Assembly: GCF_945859705.1 (NCBI RefSeq)
Contig: NC_079136.1
Coordinates: 115,875,028-115,939,027 of the forward strand
DNA length: 64,000 bases
Reading direction: 5' to 3'
Origin: Episyrphus balteatus
Lineage: Eukaryota; Arthropoda; Insecta; Diptera; Syrphidae
Shown here: in pieces, positions 36,110 to 47,556 of the stretch
Layout of the letters: each line of letters opens with the position of its first letter
How positions within the stretch are numbered: position 1 is the first letter of the stretch
Program-made: the position numbers and the translations under genes
Notes under the pieces: generated by a model
What the model was told of the DNA's origin: nothing
What the model saw: the letters and a program-made list of their open reading frames with translations, nothing else
Database searches by the model: none

Positions 36110-37016
36110 AAAAATTCCGGTACAATCCGGTTTTTCGACTTTTTTCAAAATTCCGAGAAAATCGCGTTTGAAAGTTAGGGTAAAATTTTTTTTCGAAAAA
36201 TCCCCGAATCTTTGAACGCTCCTAGAAGCTAAACCACTTGAGAGCAATTTTTGGGAGTGATGCCAAATGATAGCTTGTGTCATGGGCCTATGCTTTGCAA
36301 ATTATCAGATTTTTAAAAAATCGCCTTCCATCTTAAACCGCCACATCATGCCTATTTTATCAGAATCGTGCCTAATTTTTTTTTGCTTTTAAGTTCTCCT
36401 GGTTTGAGAACGCGTGGACCTACAGGGATGGGAGTTGTACCCAAATGTAGGTTAGAGTCCCCGCTACCTTTTGGCATAAAAACATTTTTTTTTTTCATTT
36501 TCTTCAAAATTCCGCGATATAGGCGTTCGAACGCTTTGATCTAGAGACAGGGGAGTGGTGCCATATGAAAGCTTATATTCTCAGCTACCCTACCCGATAG
36601 TGGTATAATCCGGTTTTTCGATTTTTTTCAAAAATCCGAGAAAATCGCGTTTGAAAGTTGGGGTAAAATTTTTTTTCGAAAAATCCCCGAATCTTTGAAC
36701 GCTCCTAGAAGCTAAACCGCTTGAGAGCAATTTTTGGGAGTGATGCCAAATGATAGCTTGTATCATGGGCCTACGCTTTGCACATTGTCAGATTTTTAAA
36801 AAATCGCCTTCCATGTTAAACCGCCACATCATGCCTATTTTTTCAGAATCGTGCCTATTTTTTTTTTTTACTTTAAAGTTCTCCCGGTTTGAGAACCCGT
36901 GGACCTACAGGGATGAGAGTTGTACCCAAATGTAGGTTAGAGTCCCCGCTACCTTTTGGCATCAAACATTTTTTTTTCATTTTCATCAAAATTCCGAGAT
37001 ATATTCGTTGGAAGTT
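36110..37016 (-). repeat. Two ~480-bp tandem units, copy B
   Basis: Two inverted-orientation units meet at about 36600, each with CCGCTACCTTTTGGCAT, TTCTCCYGGTTTGAGAAC and CCGCCACATCATGCC. They are clearly homologous to the units in copies A and C. Confidence 0.9.
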
Positions 37017-37132
37017 GGGGGCGCTCACTTTCAGCTCAGATAAAATGAGCTGAGCTATGGTACCTAGCTCAAAAGTGAGCTAGCTCAAAATTTGAGTTAG
37101 CTCAAATTAGAGCTGAGCTGTGAGCTGAGCTG

Positions 37133-37325
37133 AAATTACCACATGCAACTTGCCACATGTAGGTAACTTGCCACATGCAACTTGCCACACGCAACTTGCC
37201 ACATGCAACTTGCCACACGCAACTTGCCACATACAACTTGCCACATGGAACTTGCCACATGCAACTTGCCACATACAACTTGCCACATGCAACTTGCCAC
37301 ATGAAACATGTAACTTGCAACGTGT
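37133..37325 (-). repeat. ~14-bp minisatellite (GCAACTTGCCACAT), copy B
   Basis: About a dozen GCAACTTGCCACAT units with variants GCAACTTGCCACAC and GGAACTTGCCACAT. Because 14 is not a multiple of 3, several frames on both strands stay open and give look-alike repetitive peptides (MWQVACGKL, NLPHATCH). Confidence 0.9.
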
Positions 37326-37574
37326 TGTGTGTTTTATGTTTGCCGTACTGCGGCGTACTGCATTTTTAAATACTAAAGTACTGCCTACTCTAAAGGTGAA
37401 ACGACAGCCCTGCTACCCAGGGTGATCGCGTCATAATCCCTTTGACATTCTTGTCAAAAAGTAAATTTTCATACCCACCCTCCCATAAGAAGTATAACTT
37501 CAAAAATTTGAAGAAAATTTAAAAAACACTGCTTTCTATAAAGTCTAAGCTTCTTCTAAACAGACGATTTTATG

Positions 37575-37700
37575 ATTATGAGTATGTTTGTTTCGTCATA
37601 ACTTTTCAACTACTTATCATAATTTGACAAATGAGATATTGTTAAATGCGTCTTATTTGTCTGCTAGTTATAGGATAAGTTACACTATCTAATATGAAGT
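37575..37700. repeat. ~125-bp dispersed repeat (ATAATTTGACAAATGAGATA)
   Basis: Contains CATAATTTGACAAATGAGAT, then GTCTTATTTGTCTGCTAGTT, ATAGGATA. Related copies lie at 41290-41410 and 50905-51040. No coding potential. Confidence 0.65.
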
Positions 37701-40470
37701 CCTCTAGATTCAAAAATCATGAACAAGACTGTTGTTCGTTTTTGAAGTTATTTTTTTGTTTAATCTAATTATTTTTAGTTTATATTTTGGTATAGTTTCA
37801 AGAAAGTCATTGTACACTGAAAAAAATATTTTCTTTAGTTCACGAATGTTGCCTTTAGGAATAGATAGAAGACTTTTTGACCTGCGGGCAAGAAAAACGG
37901 TTTCAACGTTACCTTTTTTGTCGAACTATAACACGTAGTTTAGAAAATATAGGGGAACATACATGCTCACATACTCACATTACCTCAAATTGCAGAAAAT
38001 AAAAAAAAGCTAGAGATGGTTGTGATAAAATGAAAAACTGTTTAAATTTACTAGGTACCTATTAAAATTAATTACATAATTCATAATTTTTTACCAGAAC
38101 TTATTTAAACCCCTCCCCTACCCCCCAAAGCCATTCATAAAAATGCCACTAAATAGATTTTTAATTGCTCCACCAAATGTCAACATTTATCTTCATTAGC
38201 CACATTCATATTTATACCACTCACCATTATTCACCATAATTGTGGTCGGGCCTATTTGTTTGAATGGTTTAATAGTTTATTCCATCCAATACCTACCTGC
38301 CTTTCTCTACCCAAAGTGCAAATGTACCTACTTTTAAGTTTAATGTAAACAATTTAAGTATAATTGAAAAAATCCCTATAAAAAATGAACTTTTTGTTGA
38401 AAGAAAAAGAGAAAAAAGGTGGAGAGAAAATGAAAACATTCACCGTAAATACTTTATCTTTTATAATTTCTTAACATTAACCCAAAACAGCAAAAAAAAA
38501 AAAACAAACAAACAAACGCACTCAAACAAACACACAGAGAATTCAAGTCTCGCACATTTTAGGTATATTTTTCTTCCTCTTTTTAACCGAAAAAGAAGTA
38601 ATAAATATACATTTACCTTAATCCTTAGAGAAATCCCCTTCAAGGAATAAACACAATCAGAATAAAACAAAAAAATAAAAAAAAAAACAGGCAACAAAAT
38701 ACCTGGCTTACTTTTCAAATCCCAAGCACCAACACACGCTTCCTCTCTTTTTCACCCCCTCTCAATTCTGAACTTGGCTGTAGGAGTTTATGATGGGGTC
38801 CTTTTGTGGTAATTTTCACAATCCCACACACAAATAGAAAAAAAGGACGACAAACAAAACAAAAAAAAAAAAAGAAAACTCGACAAATAAACGAAAGACA
38901 AAAAAAAACAGAAAAGTTACTGAATAAATAATTTAAAGGTAAAACAAGAAGTGAAAATCCTTAACCATGTCCTTCGAGTTGTCGTCCACTAAACCGCACA
39001 AAAGTCGGTGAATGTTTAGTGTGTGTGTTGGTCTTGGTTGGTATTGGGGCTTTTGGCTTTGGCTTTAGAACAGCGAGAGCTAAGAGACGACAGAGAGAAA
39101 TTCATTTCAATTTCAATGCTTGTTTCCGTCTAACCAACCACCCATTCAACAGCATTAAAACAGGACACACACAAACCAACCATCAGACCAAAAACTCAGC
39201 CAGCCAGGATGCAGAGAGTGAATAATTATGAATTTTGCATGATATTATTATTTTCTGCGTGAGTATAAGAATGAATCCTTGTGTTATGCTGGGCGAGAGC
39301 CAAAGTAAACAGGGCATCATCAACGACACCAGCCATAAAGAGATTATACGAAAACCAACTACTGACAGACGAACTGACGACCGACATCACTGACGCCAAC
39401 CAAAGTTCGTACCACCAAAAAGGATACTTGAGTCCTGCATTTCAAATTAGTAGATATATGGTAAATGAACTATACATGGCAATGTAAATTGCGTTACGTG
39501 ATGATATAAGAGAGAACATAAAATGCAAATGTCGTTACATTAGGAAAAAGGATATATCACAAAATATGGAATTTATATGTATAAATGTGTGTGTGTGTAA
39601 GGACTTTTGTCGAATGGTTGACATTTAATTATGCCCAACATTTTGGCAGGAAGTGACACCGTACTTTTGTATTTCATGTGTTACCATTTATACACCAACT
39701 CGGATGCTTTATCTTCTCCACCACCAGTCTACCATGTGTGTCCTGATTAATTCAAGATCGCAGTTGACATGAATTATTTCTAACGGACTTTTAGTGATTG
39801 ACTTTGAATTTGCTTCCTCTTCTGCGAAAAAGTTTTTGGTGATTTATACAACGATTTTCATTTTCATACAATGGCGGAGTATAGGGTTCATTTGAAATTA
39901 CGAAAACGTGACTCTTCATTTATTATGACTTTGATGGTGTCCACACTTACACATACATAAATACATACATTATTATCAAAACTGTTATGATATGACTTTA
40001 AAAGGGTAAAAGGTAGAGAAAGGAGTTTTTAGAAATTCATGAAAAGGATTGAATGCTGAGTTATTTCACACGAAGTACTAACTCATCGCAAAAAGTAGAA
40101 AGTTGTGATTTTGTCATTAGTTTGAAAATTACCTCTTGGAAATTTCATTAAAATTCACTTTAAAGTAATCCTGCTGCATATTTGAAATCCACCAAATGTA
40201 CATTATTAGTTTTTGAAAGAAATGGCGCCCAATGTGAAATTTGTCATGTTTGTCTGTTAAAAAATATTTTCATGTAAAATTATTAATTTTTTTGATAAAA
40301 TAGGTAATATGACGAACATACATAACATAAAACTGCAGCAATTAGTAAACCAACAATCTGATAAAATAGTTTTGTTGTGTTGAATGTGGCGCCCAACAAA
40401 TCAAATGAGCTCGGAACTCAAAAAAATACTTCATTAAAATACATAATTTAATAAAAACTTTCTTGAAAGT
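37701..40470. other. Non-repetitive DNA without recognisable genes
   Basis: A TACACTGAAAAAAAT-type MITE end may lie near 37813. 38380-39330 has mixed composition with short CA and AAC runs. ORFs at 39019 and 39281 (68 codons each) are more balanced than most in the window but show no domain and no splice or start context that I can support. Nothing else stands out. Confidence 0.4.
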
Positions 40471-40484
40471 CTGTTTTCTTACTT

Positions 40485-41190
40485 TCCGAAGCCGATATCT
40501 TTTCACCCAAAGTCTCCAAACAAGTTTTGGTTTACAGCTATGTTAATTCAAATCTCAAGAATCAGTTCACAGTATACAGGCCTATCTAATTGGTTGAAGA
40601 AATTACAAATTTGTTTTTTAAGATTTTCGAAAAAAACCAAATTGTTACCCGTTGCCTTAAAAAAATATTTTTTTTTAAATTTACTCCAAATTCACAGAGT
40701 GAGATATCAAAAGAAAGGTCTCTTTAAGGTCTCTGCATAACTGCAAACCAAAAGCTTCTTGTAATTCTGGTTCTTGAGATATTTCCAACCAAACATATTT
40801 TTTTTTACGTTTTAATTACATTCCAAGGCCGATATCTTTTGATCCAAAGTCTCAAAACAACAACAACAAATATGAGTTAACAGTCAGAAAACTTATCCAT
40901 TTGGGTGAAAACTACAATTTTTTCTAGAAATTTAAAAAAAAAAATCCCCCTTGTCTAAAAAAATTATTTTTTTTTTTTAATTTTCTCCAAATTAATCGAG
41001 TGAGGTATCAAAAGAAAGGTTTCTTAAAGCTCTATTCATAACTGAAAACCTTAATTTTCTTGAAGGTCTGGTTCCTGAGATATTTCCAACCAAACATACT
41101 TTTTCTTACTTTTACTTGCATTTCAAGGCCGATATCTTTTGACCAAAGTCTGAAAACAAGTTTTGGTTTACAGATTTGAGTTTAAAGTGA
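40485..41190 (-). repeat. Inverted-orientation array of the ~285-320-bp repeat family
   Basis: GCCGATATCTTTT followed by CCAAAGTCT recurs near 40491, 40830 and 41130, about 300-340 bp apart. TCAAAAGAAAGGTYTCTT and TGAGATATTTCCAACCAAAC lie between. These are reverse complements of landmarks in 26470-27810. Confidence 0.75.
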
Positions 41191-41289
41191 ACAGGCCTAT
41201 GTATTTACGTAAAAAAATCAAGGTTAGCCCCTTGCCTTGAAAAAAAAAATGCCAAAACGGCTAAAATGAGGATTTTTATGTCTGATCAG

Positions 41290-41410
41290 GAGCCGTGTAT
41301 GTTTATTTGTTACGTCATTACTTCTAAAATTTTTACCATAATTTGACAAATGAGATAACGTTCGAATCCTCTCGTTTGTCCCCTGGTTATAAGCTATAGT
41401 TAAATTGAAT
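41290..41410. repeat. ~120-bp dispersed repeat, second copy
   Basis: CATAATTTGACAAATGAGAT, then AACGTTCGAATCCTCTCGTT and GGTTATAAGCTATAGTT. It aligns with 37575-37700 and 50905-51040. Confidence 0.65.
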
Positions 41411-44400
41411 AGAGGAAACATCAATATATTTTTATAAATACAAAAATAAGTTCGGTCAAAAATGTATAGGTAAGGAAATAATAGAAAAATGTTTAAAAAT
41501 TCAATTCGTCACAAAATGTTCTTTATTAAATTGCCTTAAATGTAAATAAGTACCTACATTCAAAAAAAAAAATCCTTTTTCCTCCCTAAATAATGTAAAA
41601 AAAAATCCATGCCTTTGATTTTATTTTATTGATTGATTTGAACAAATCAAGTTCGTTTCTAATACTCTTATCAAATAAAGAAATGTGTCGCTATATGTGT
41701 TTTAGATATTGGTATAGGTATAGTTTATTGAGAGGAATAAATTTTTTTGTCAAACATTGACAATTGAAAATCCTTTAAGGTTTTTTTTTATGACAGAAGT
41801 TTGTTCTTTTTTTTTCTCTTATTCCACTTTCTATCTACTCAAACAATCAATTTTGACATAAAACAAACTGTCATTGGCAATTTGATCTCCTGGCCCGCTA
41901 AAATATATATATCCTTTTTTTTTTTCTTTCTCTTTACCCGTAAAGGACAGCCGTTACATCTAGATATAAATTTTTTTTTTAAACTCCTCTTTTTTTTAGT
42001 GTTTTTTTTGTGATTCCTAAATAATCCTACATCCTTCCAATCCGAACCAACCATAATTCACATTGATCTATGTGCTACGTTAGCTTTATTCCAATTCCTG
42101 ATTCCTATCCATGGTAGGTATGCCTTTTTTTGTACGGGAACAAAAAAAAAAAAAAAAAAAACGAAAAAAAGTGAAGAAATAAGAAGACAAAGTTTCTTTC
42201 CCGTCTATCGATGATGCAGTCATTTCTTGTGTTCGAAGGAGGTTTGATGAAGATGTTCTGGGGTCGGTGGAAAGGAAGAATTTTCCGCCTATTCCTTCGA
42301 AACAACAGAAGCAATTTCTGGAATAATTCACTGAATGGCATGGTTCACGTTCAAATAATATCCTTGTGTCAAAAAGTCATTTTCTATTCTGATTCACTCT
42401 CTCGTACACACACACACACTGACACAACCAAACACACACAAAAAAAAGCCACCACAATTGCTTTAAACTACACCAACCGAGATATACCATGAACTTTATA
42501 AAAAAAAAAATCAAAAAAAAAAAAAGAAAAGAAAAACAAGGACGAACAGGACCACCACGATAGAGGAGAATTGAAGGAAATAACAATAAATGAAGACAAA
42601 CGGAATGAAATTTACGCTTCAATCGGAATCGTTCATACAAACACGTGAAGTTTACAAAAATAAAAAAAAATTAGAAAAAAAAATAGAGAGTCCTTTGGAA
42701 ATCCCTGCGTTTTATTCCTCTTTTCGTGTCCTGAATATGGATTTCTAGTTTCTGCAGTGACTTTTTAAATAAATGCAACGAAGCAAGGATTGAAGAAGGA
42801 ATTTTGTTCTATTTTTTTTTTTTTTTTTGTATTTCCTTTAGATCCTCCTTCAAATGCTGTTTCTCTTAACAACATGTCCTGTGCATAGTTTTAGTGCAAG
42901 AATCAATATTTTATACACGACCAAACTTCTTCCTCCTTCCCCATCGTTTAACATCGTAAAAAAAATAAAACAGAAAAAAAGGCAACAAGTTCAGTTGAAT
43001 TCCATTCGTGTCCTTACACACAAAACAAAAAGTCAGTCCTTTCTAGTTATATAGTCCCATATCCTACGTGCCTGGTTAAATGTTTCATCGAATTCCAATC
43101 TACATAGACTCACATATCTACACACATATGTGAGCTGTGCGCTGAATTATTATGGATGCCATTCAGCAAGGTCTTTAGAAAAGAGCACACAAAACACACA
43201 CACAGTTTGGGGGGTGGGGATATATAGGAAGATAGATATCCTGCAAATGACAGGCATAAAGATTGAAAAAGAAACAAAATGGGCACATTTCGCATTCCTC
43301 GTGGAAAATTCAAGTGGCGCGTTTTGCTATTAAGTTGTTATTTAGGCATCATTAACTTTGAATGACTCCAGGCGGCGCTGGCTTTCATTCCAACAATCAA
43401 CACACACACTAACACACACACGGAGTGAAGTTAGGATACCTTAGATCCTTTTTTAGGTTTTTTTTTTTTTTGAAAAGAGGTGATCCCTACTTAGAATTCA
43501 GGTCAGGACGAAGCAGAAGAGTTCTGTTTTCTTTCTCCATTTTTGCTTTTTTGTCACTTCAGTGGAGTGAGAGGGAGGGAAAAAGAGTGAGAGAGAGAGA
43601 GAGGAATATTTTATAAATACAACGGAAATTCACACCGTTAATCACATGATAACGGCGGCGTAGGAGGTCCTTACAAAAGTAGCTCTACATCTTACCAGTA
43701 CCACAGTGTGTAGGGTTTATGAAGAGTTGACTTCATCAAAGATTATATAAAAGGCACTCTCGCAATTTATCATGAACCCTCTAAAAGCCTTTCTTAAGGA
43801 AGACAAGACAGGTACCCATATCATTATCGTTCAGAGCTTCAAAGAAAGCCGAGAAGATGACTTTACGGATGGAGGGAAAATACCTATATAATGAAAATTT
43901 GATCTAAAACAACTTTTTTTGTCTTTGAAAATGCTTCATCATGTCAAAGGAATAAATTAAATTTCAAGAAAAAAACAAAAAAAAAAAATAAAGGATTTAA
44001 TATTTCGCGCTCTTCTCATAACTTTGAAATTTAATTTTTCTTTATCCTTTTTAACCTACACACACACATTTTGAAATAATAATTTAATTTTTTCCCAAAA
44101 TGAATTTAAAGTTAAATATAGTCCGCACATTAACCGTCTACTATTTTTGGGGGGAGAGAAGAGTGAGCGAAAAGGTGTGGTTTCGTCCTTGATATTTTTG
44201 TTGAATATAAATAAATCTCACTTTGGGGCTTTTTAAATGGAGATTTTTGAGCGAAGGACCAGCAACACAGAAATAGAAATTGAGTCGATTTGAATAGACG
44301 AGTTTGATGTATTTAAGGATTCGTGGCAATTTAATTCGATAAAGTTTTCAAGTTTGAAAGAGATGTCTTTTGTAATTGGTTTGTTTAATTAAATATGCAT

Positions 44401-44808
44401 TAAGGAAAGGATGTCGAAGGAGAGGTTGAATTTTACTTTAGATACCTAAAAATAAAATTTTATGACATGGAATTGAAGATATTGAAATCATAATTTCATT
44501 TTAAGTAGAAGTAAATGAAAGAGGAGATTTCACTTAATTACATTCTGAGAGATCAAACTATCTTAGTTCTATTCTTAGATTGGCAATGTCACTAAAATTG
44601 TTGTATATGTCCGCCCCAGATTTAAGGAAAGCAAACGCCAGTGAATATCATTTTTAGAAAGGAATTGCAACTAAATTATATTTTAGGGAAGTAGACCTTA
44701 CTTGATGGCATTTTAATACCAAACTTTACTTGAGATTTGTATAACTTCAATGTCAACTTTGCAAGAGCAACGTAAGTTTGCTAAGAGATGAAGATTTTGC
44801 AACTACTG
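41411..44808. other. Largely unique DNA with CA, GA and T tracts; possible regulatory DNA
   Basis: No gene is supported. Compared with neighbours this stretch has fewer recognisable repeats and more mixed sequence. It has CA-rich patches near 42408-42445, 43188-43205 and 43400-43425, and a GA tract at 43585-43603. The 93-codon ORF at 42211 runs into the CA repeat and has no domain. Confidence 0.4.
43585..43650 (+). promoter_or_regulatory. Candidate GAGA tract plus TATA-like box
   Basis: GTGAGAGAGAGAGAGAGG is followed by TATAAATA at 43612-43619. About 30 bases downstream is TCACAT, a weak initiator match. In flies GAGA tracts and TATA boxes often occur at promoters, but no transcript or ORF follows within reach, and chance matches are likely in this AT-rich DNA. 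Confidence 0.2.
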
Positions 44809-46630
44809 TTTTTGACGTGATAACGTCTTATAAATCAATGAACCATGGCAGCCACCACAAAAAAGTGACGCCATTTTCTCCCGTTCCACTCTCGCACTTT
44901 CGCAGTGCGGCAAAAATTTCAATTAAAAATTAAAAATAAACTATTAGAAATACAAAAATCTTCATAGCTCATTTGAAAGATAATAACCTAAAGTTGAATA
45001 CATTTGAAGGATTTTAAAAAATTCCATCTTTTAATAGGGTAAATAGGGGTAAAACGAAATTTCAAAAAATTGGCTATTTGCTAAACGTGACAATGTAAAG
45101 AGTTCATTTTTTTTTCAATCTATAGATAAATTTAATACAAGACTGACAATGGTATTGAAAAAAATTCTAAAAAAATCAAAAATAAGCTATTAATAGTTTT
45201 CTAAAACTAAAACATGAGGTAGACCTTTGACAAAGTAGTGATTATAGGTAGGGGAATTTTTTTTTGACAATTTGAAAAACGTCATTCGAAAGATAATAAA
45301 AAAAAAGTTAGGGGTCTGATACGGATTTTTTTTTAAGTCTGTGCGTTTTGAAAGATGAATTTTTGAAAAACACCTACTTATTTTGGGGTATTTTTTGGTG
45401 AGTTTTTATTTTTTTAAATTTTTCGCAGCGTTAAAAAAATCTCAAGCTTATAGAAGTCTATGAGTCTATGACTGTGCGCATACAAGTGCAAAAAATTGGT
45501 ATTTTAAAATCATTTTTTACCGAATAACGGGAAAAACAAGTTTTTTTGTCCCAAGTTTTTTGGCCGTTTTTAACCGTTTTTTATTTATTTCTTTTTTTCT
45601 TCAACAGATAAATAAATGAAATTTATATTGTAAATAGATAATAGGCAGGACTATATCTGTGCAAAATTTCAATTAATTCTGTAGTCACAATTTTGAGATA
45701 ACGGTAACACGTTCTACCTTTTGATCTAAAGCAAATACAAATTTGATTTAACTTTATTGAGCATCCTGATGATTTTACCTTTTATTTGGTATATCACACA
45801 TAACTTTACATTCACTACAAGCTACACAATGTTAAATTAAAAAACTTGCGAAATACCTCAAAACACCTGTGGAGATCTGTTGATCCTGAACAGCCACCAG
45901 TGTGGGAAGTACAGTAATCTCAGTTTGGAATTTCGACATGGTTGGCTTTAAAAAAATTCTAACTTTTTTTCTATGCATCGCAGAAATAAGATTGAAAAGT
46001 CATATGAAAGGTGAAATTATAAGCTTTTACATGATATGAAATTTTTATAGGTTGTCAAACAAAAAAATTGATTCAATAGCGTGAGAACATAAAATTATAT
46101 GTTTTTTTTTTTTGGTTTTTTTTATGAAAATTGATCGAGCTCAAAAAATTCTAGCTCTTTTTGTATATGCCTAATAGACATGATCGATATATATATATAT
46201 TGAGCTGAAGCAATGAGCTTTCAGGTCGTATAAAATTTATTATAGTTTGTTATATCAAAAAAAATGAATTTTTGGGTAATGGAAATGGGTTTTTCACTTT
46301 TTTCATAAGAAATGATTGTTTTTAATCATTTATTTTAATACTTTTTGCTCATTGTAAAGATTTAAAAATGGTTTTATTATTTAGAAGAAATATTTGGCTT
46401 TTTAATAGTATAATTATTTTTGGTCAGCTTTTAAAATAAAAAAAAATTAATATAATGAGAAAAGAAAAAAGGTAATTATTTTTAGCTTTTTCTTGTAAAT
46501 TATGATTGTTTGACATAAATAAACGCTTCAATTGACTCATTTTAAAATCACACAACCTGTTTTCTTACAACGTTATCACGTAAAACCATCGCCCGTAAAC
46601 CGACTTTACAGACAACCTCTTTTTTTTTTA
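44809..46630. mobile_element. Probable non-autonomous element with GTGATAACGT inverted ends
   Basis: The left end has TTTTTGACGTGATAACGTCT and the right end has ACGTTATCACGTAAAACC, so ACGTTATCACGT is inverted at the two ends. The left 135 bp are repeated in inverse at window positions 1-135, and 46300-46630 is repeated directly at 170-620. The interior includes 45590-45760, which is similar to 31200-31385. No transposase. Precise boundaries and TSD were not established. Confidence 0.55.
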
Positions 46631-46724
46631 CCTTCACATCGCCAGGGGGGAAAGAATTTATTTTGTAAACCCTTCAAAGATTTGTTGTTGGCCAATTTTG
46701 GCATCTTAATGTGAATAGAAAAAT

Positions 46725-46835
46725 TACAGAACTTCGTAAACCAGAATAATGAATTTACAGAATTTCGAAATCAGAATTTTGGATTTTCAGAATTTTAAAA
46801 TACAGAATAATAAAAAAGCATTATAATGAAATACA
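46725..46835. repeat. Degenerate CAGAATTTT minisatellite
   Basis: Loose repeats of ACAGAATTTYG and ACAGAATAAT. The core is the same as in the arms of the fold-back at 29228-30053, so it may be a decayed relative. Confidence 0.5.
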
Positions 46836-47216
46836 GAGTTAATGTTAATGTAGAATTATTTATTCAGATAAAGAATTTAGTTCCTAAAAAAATTTTGGAA
46901 TATATAGATTTTATTTGAACTGTTTGAAATGTAGCTTTTTTCAGGGGTAATCAATATGAAATGCATGCATTTTCGATAAAACAGTTTGATGCTAAACTTT
47001 ATCAAATGGCTTCGAGATAGCAAGTGCAATAGTTTCATATTTTTGAAGTTATACTTCTTATGGGAGGGTGAGTATGAAAATTTACTTTTTGACAAGAATG
47101 TCAAAGGGATTATGACGCGATCACCCTGGATAGCAGGGCTGTCGTTTCACCTTTAGAGTAGGCAGTACTTTAGTATTTAAAAATGCAGTACGCAGCAGTA
47201 CGGCAAACATAAAACA

Positions 47217-47420
47217 CACAACACGTTGCAAGTTACATGTTTCATGTGGCAAGTTGCATGTGGCAAGTTGTATGTGGCAAGTTGTATGTGGCAAGTTGCA
47301 TGTGGCAAGTTGCGTGTGGTAAGTTGCATGTGGCAAGCTGCATGTGGCAAGTTGCATGTGGGAAGTTGCATGTGACAAGTTGCATGTGGTAATTTCCATG
47401 TGGCAAGTTGCCAGGGTTGC
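47217..47420 (+). repeat. ~14-bp minisatellite (ATGTGGCAAGTTGC), copy C
   Basis: About fourteen units with small variants (GTGTGGTAAGTTGC, ATGTGGCAAGCTGC). The variants are scattered rather than shared in order with copy B, which suggests independent array turnover. Confidence 0.9.
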
Positions 47421-47426
47421 AAAAAG

Positions 47427-47545
47427 CTCACATTTCAGCTCAGCTCACAGCTCAGCTCAAATTTGAACTAGCTCACTTTTGAGCTAGGTACCATAGCTCA
47501 GCTCATTTGAGCTGAGCTGAAAGTGAGCTGAGCTGAAAGTGAGCG
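47427..47545. repeat. AGCTC decamer array, copy C
   Basis: CAGCTCAGCTCACAGCTC followed by GAGCTGAGCTGAAAGTGAGC. The two orientations lie next to each other and are self-complementary. Confidence 0.8.
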
Positions 47546-47556
47546 CCCCCGACTTC

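Larger units (their letters stand above)
35314..37502 (-). mobile_element. Composite minisatellite-bearing element, copy B (uninterrupted)
   Basis: The same family as copy A, inverted. In plus coordinates it opens with GAGTGTGTGTACACATGTAC, GACTGAAGTTATACTTCTCA and closes with CCCATAAGAAGTATAACTTC. It has every internal block of copy A: AGCTC arrays (35660-35870 and 37021-37132), two ~480-bp units and the ~14-bp minisatellite. It lacks both insertions present in A, so it provides clean empty sites at 36048-36075 for the TA-flanked MITE and near 35536-35545 (TGCGGTTCAGAACG) for the hAT. No transposase ORF. Confidence 0.9.

Noticed and set aside
37102..37425. Several overlapping ORFs with repeating peptides such as MWQVACGKL or NLPHATCH
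   Set aside because: They are the ~14-bp minisatellite read in different frames on both strands. The frames remain open because the unit lacks stops.
39019..39487. Two 68-codon ORFs of fairly balanced composition that might be exons
   Set aside because: No recognisable domain, no convincing splice pairs and no start context; not supported as coding.
42211..42492. 93-codon ORF near a CA-rich block
   Set aside because: Ends in translated CA repeats (THTHTDTTKHT); no domain and opposed ORFs on the other strand.
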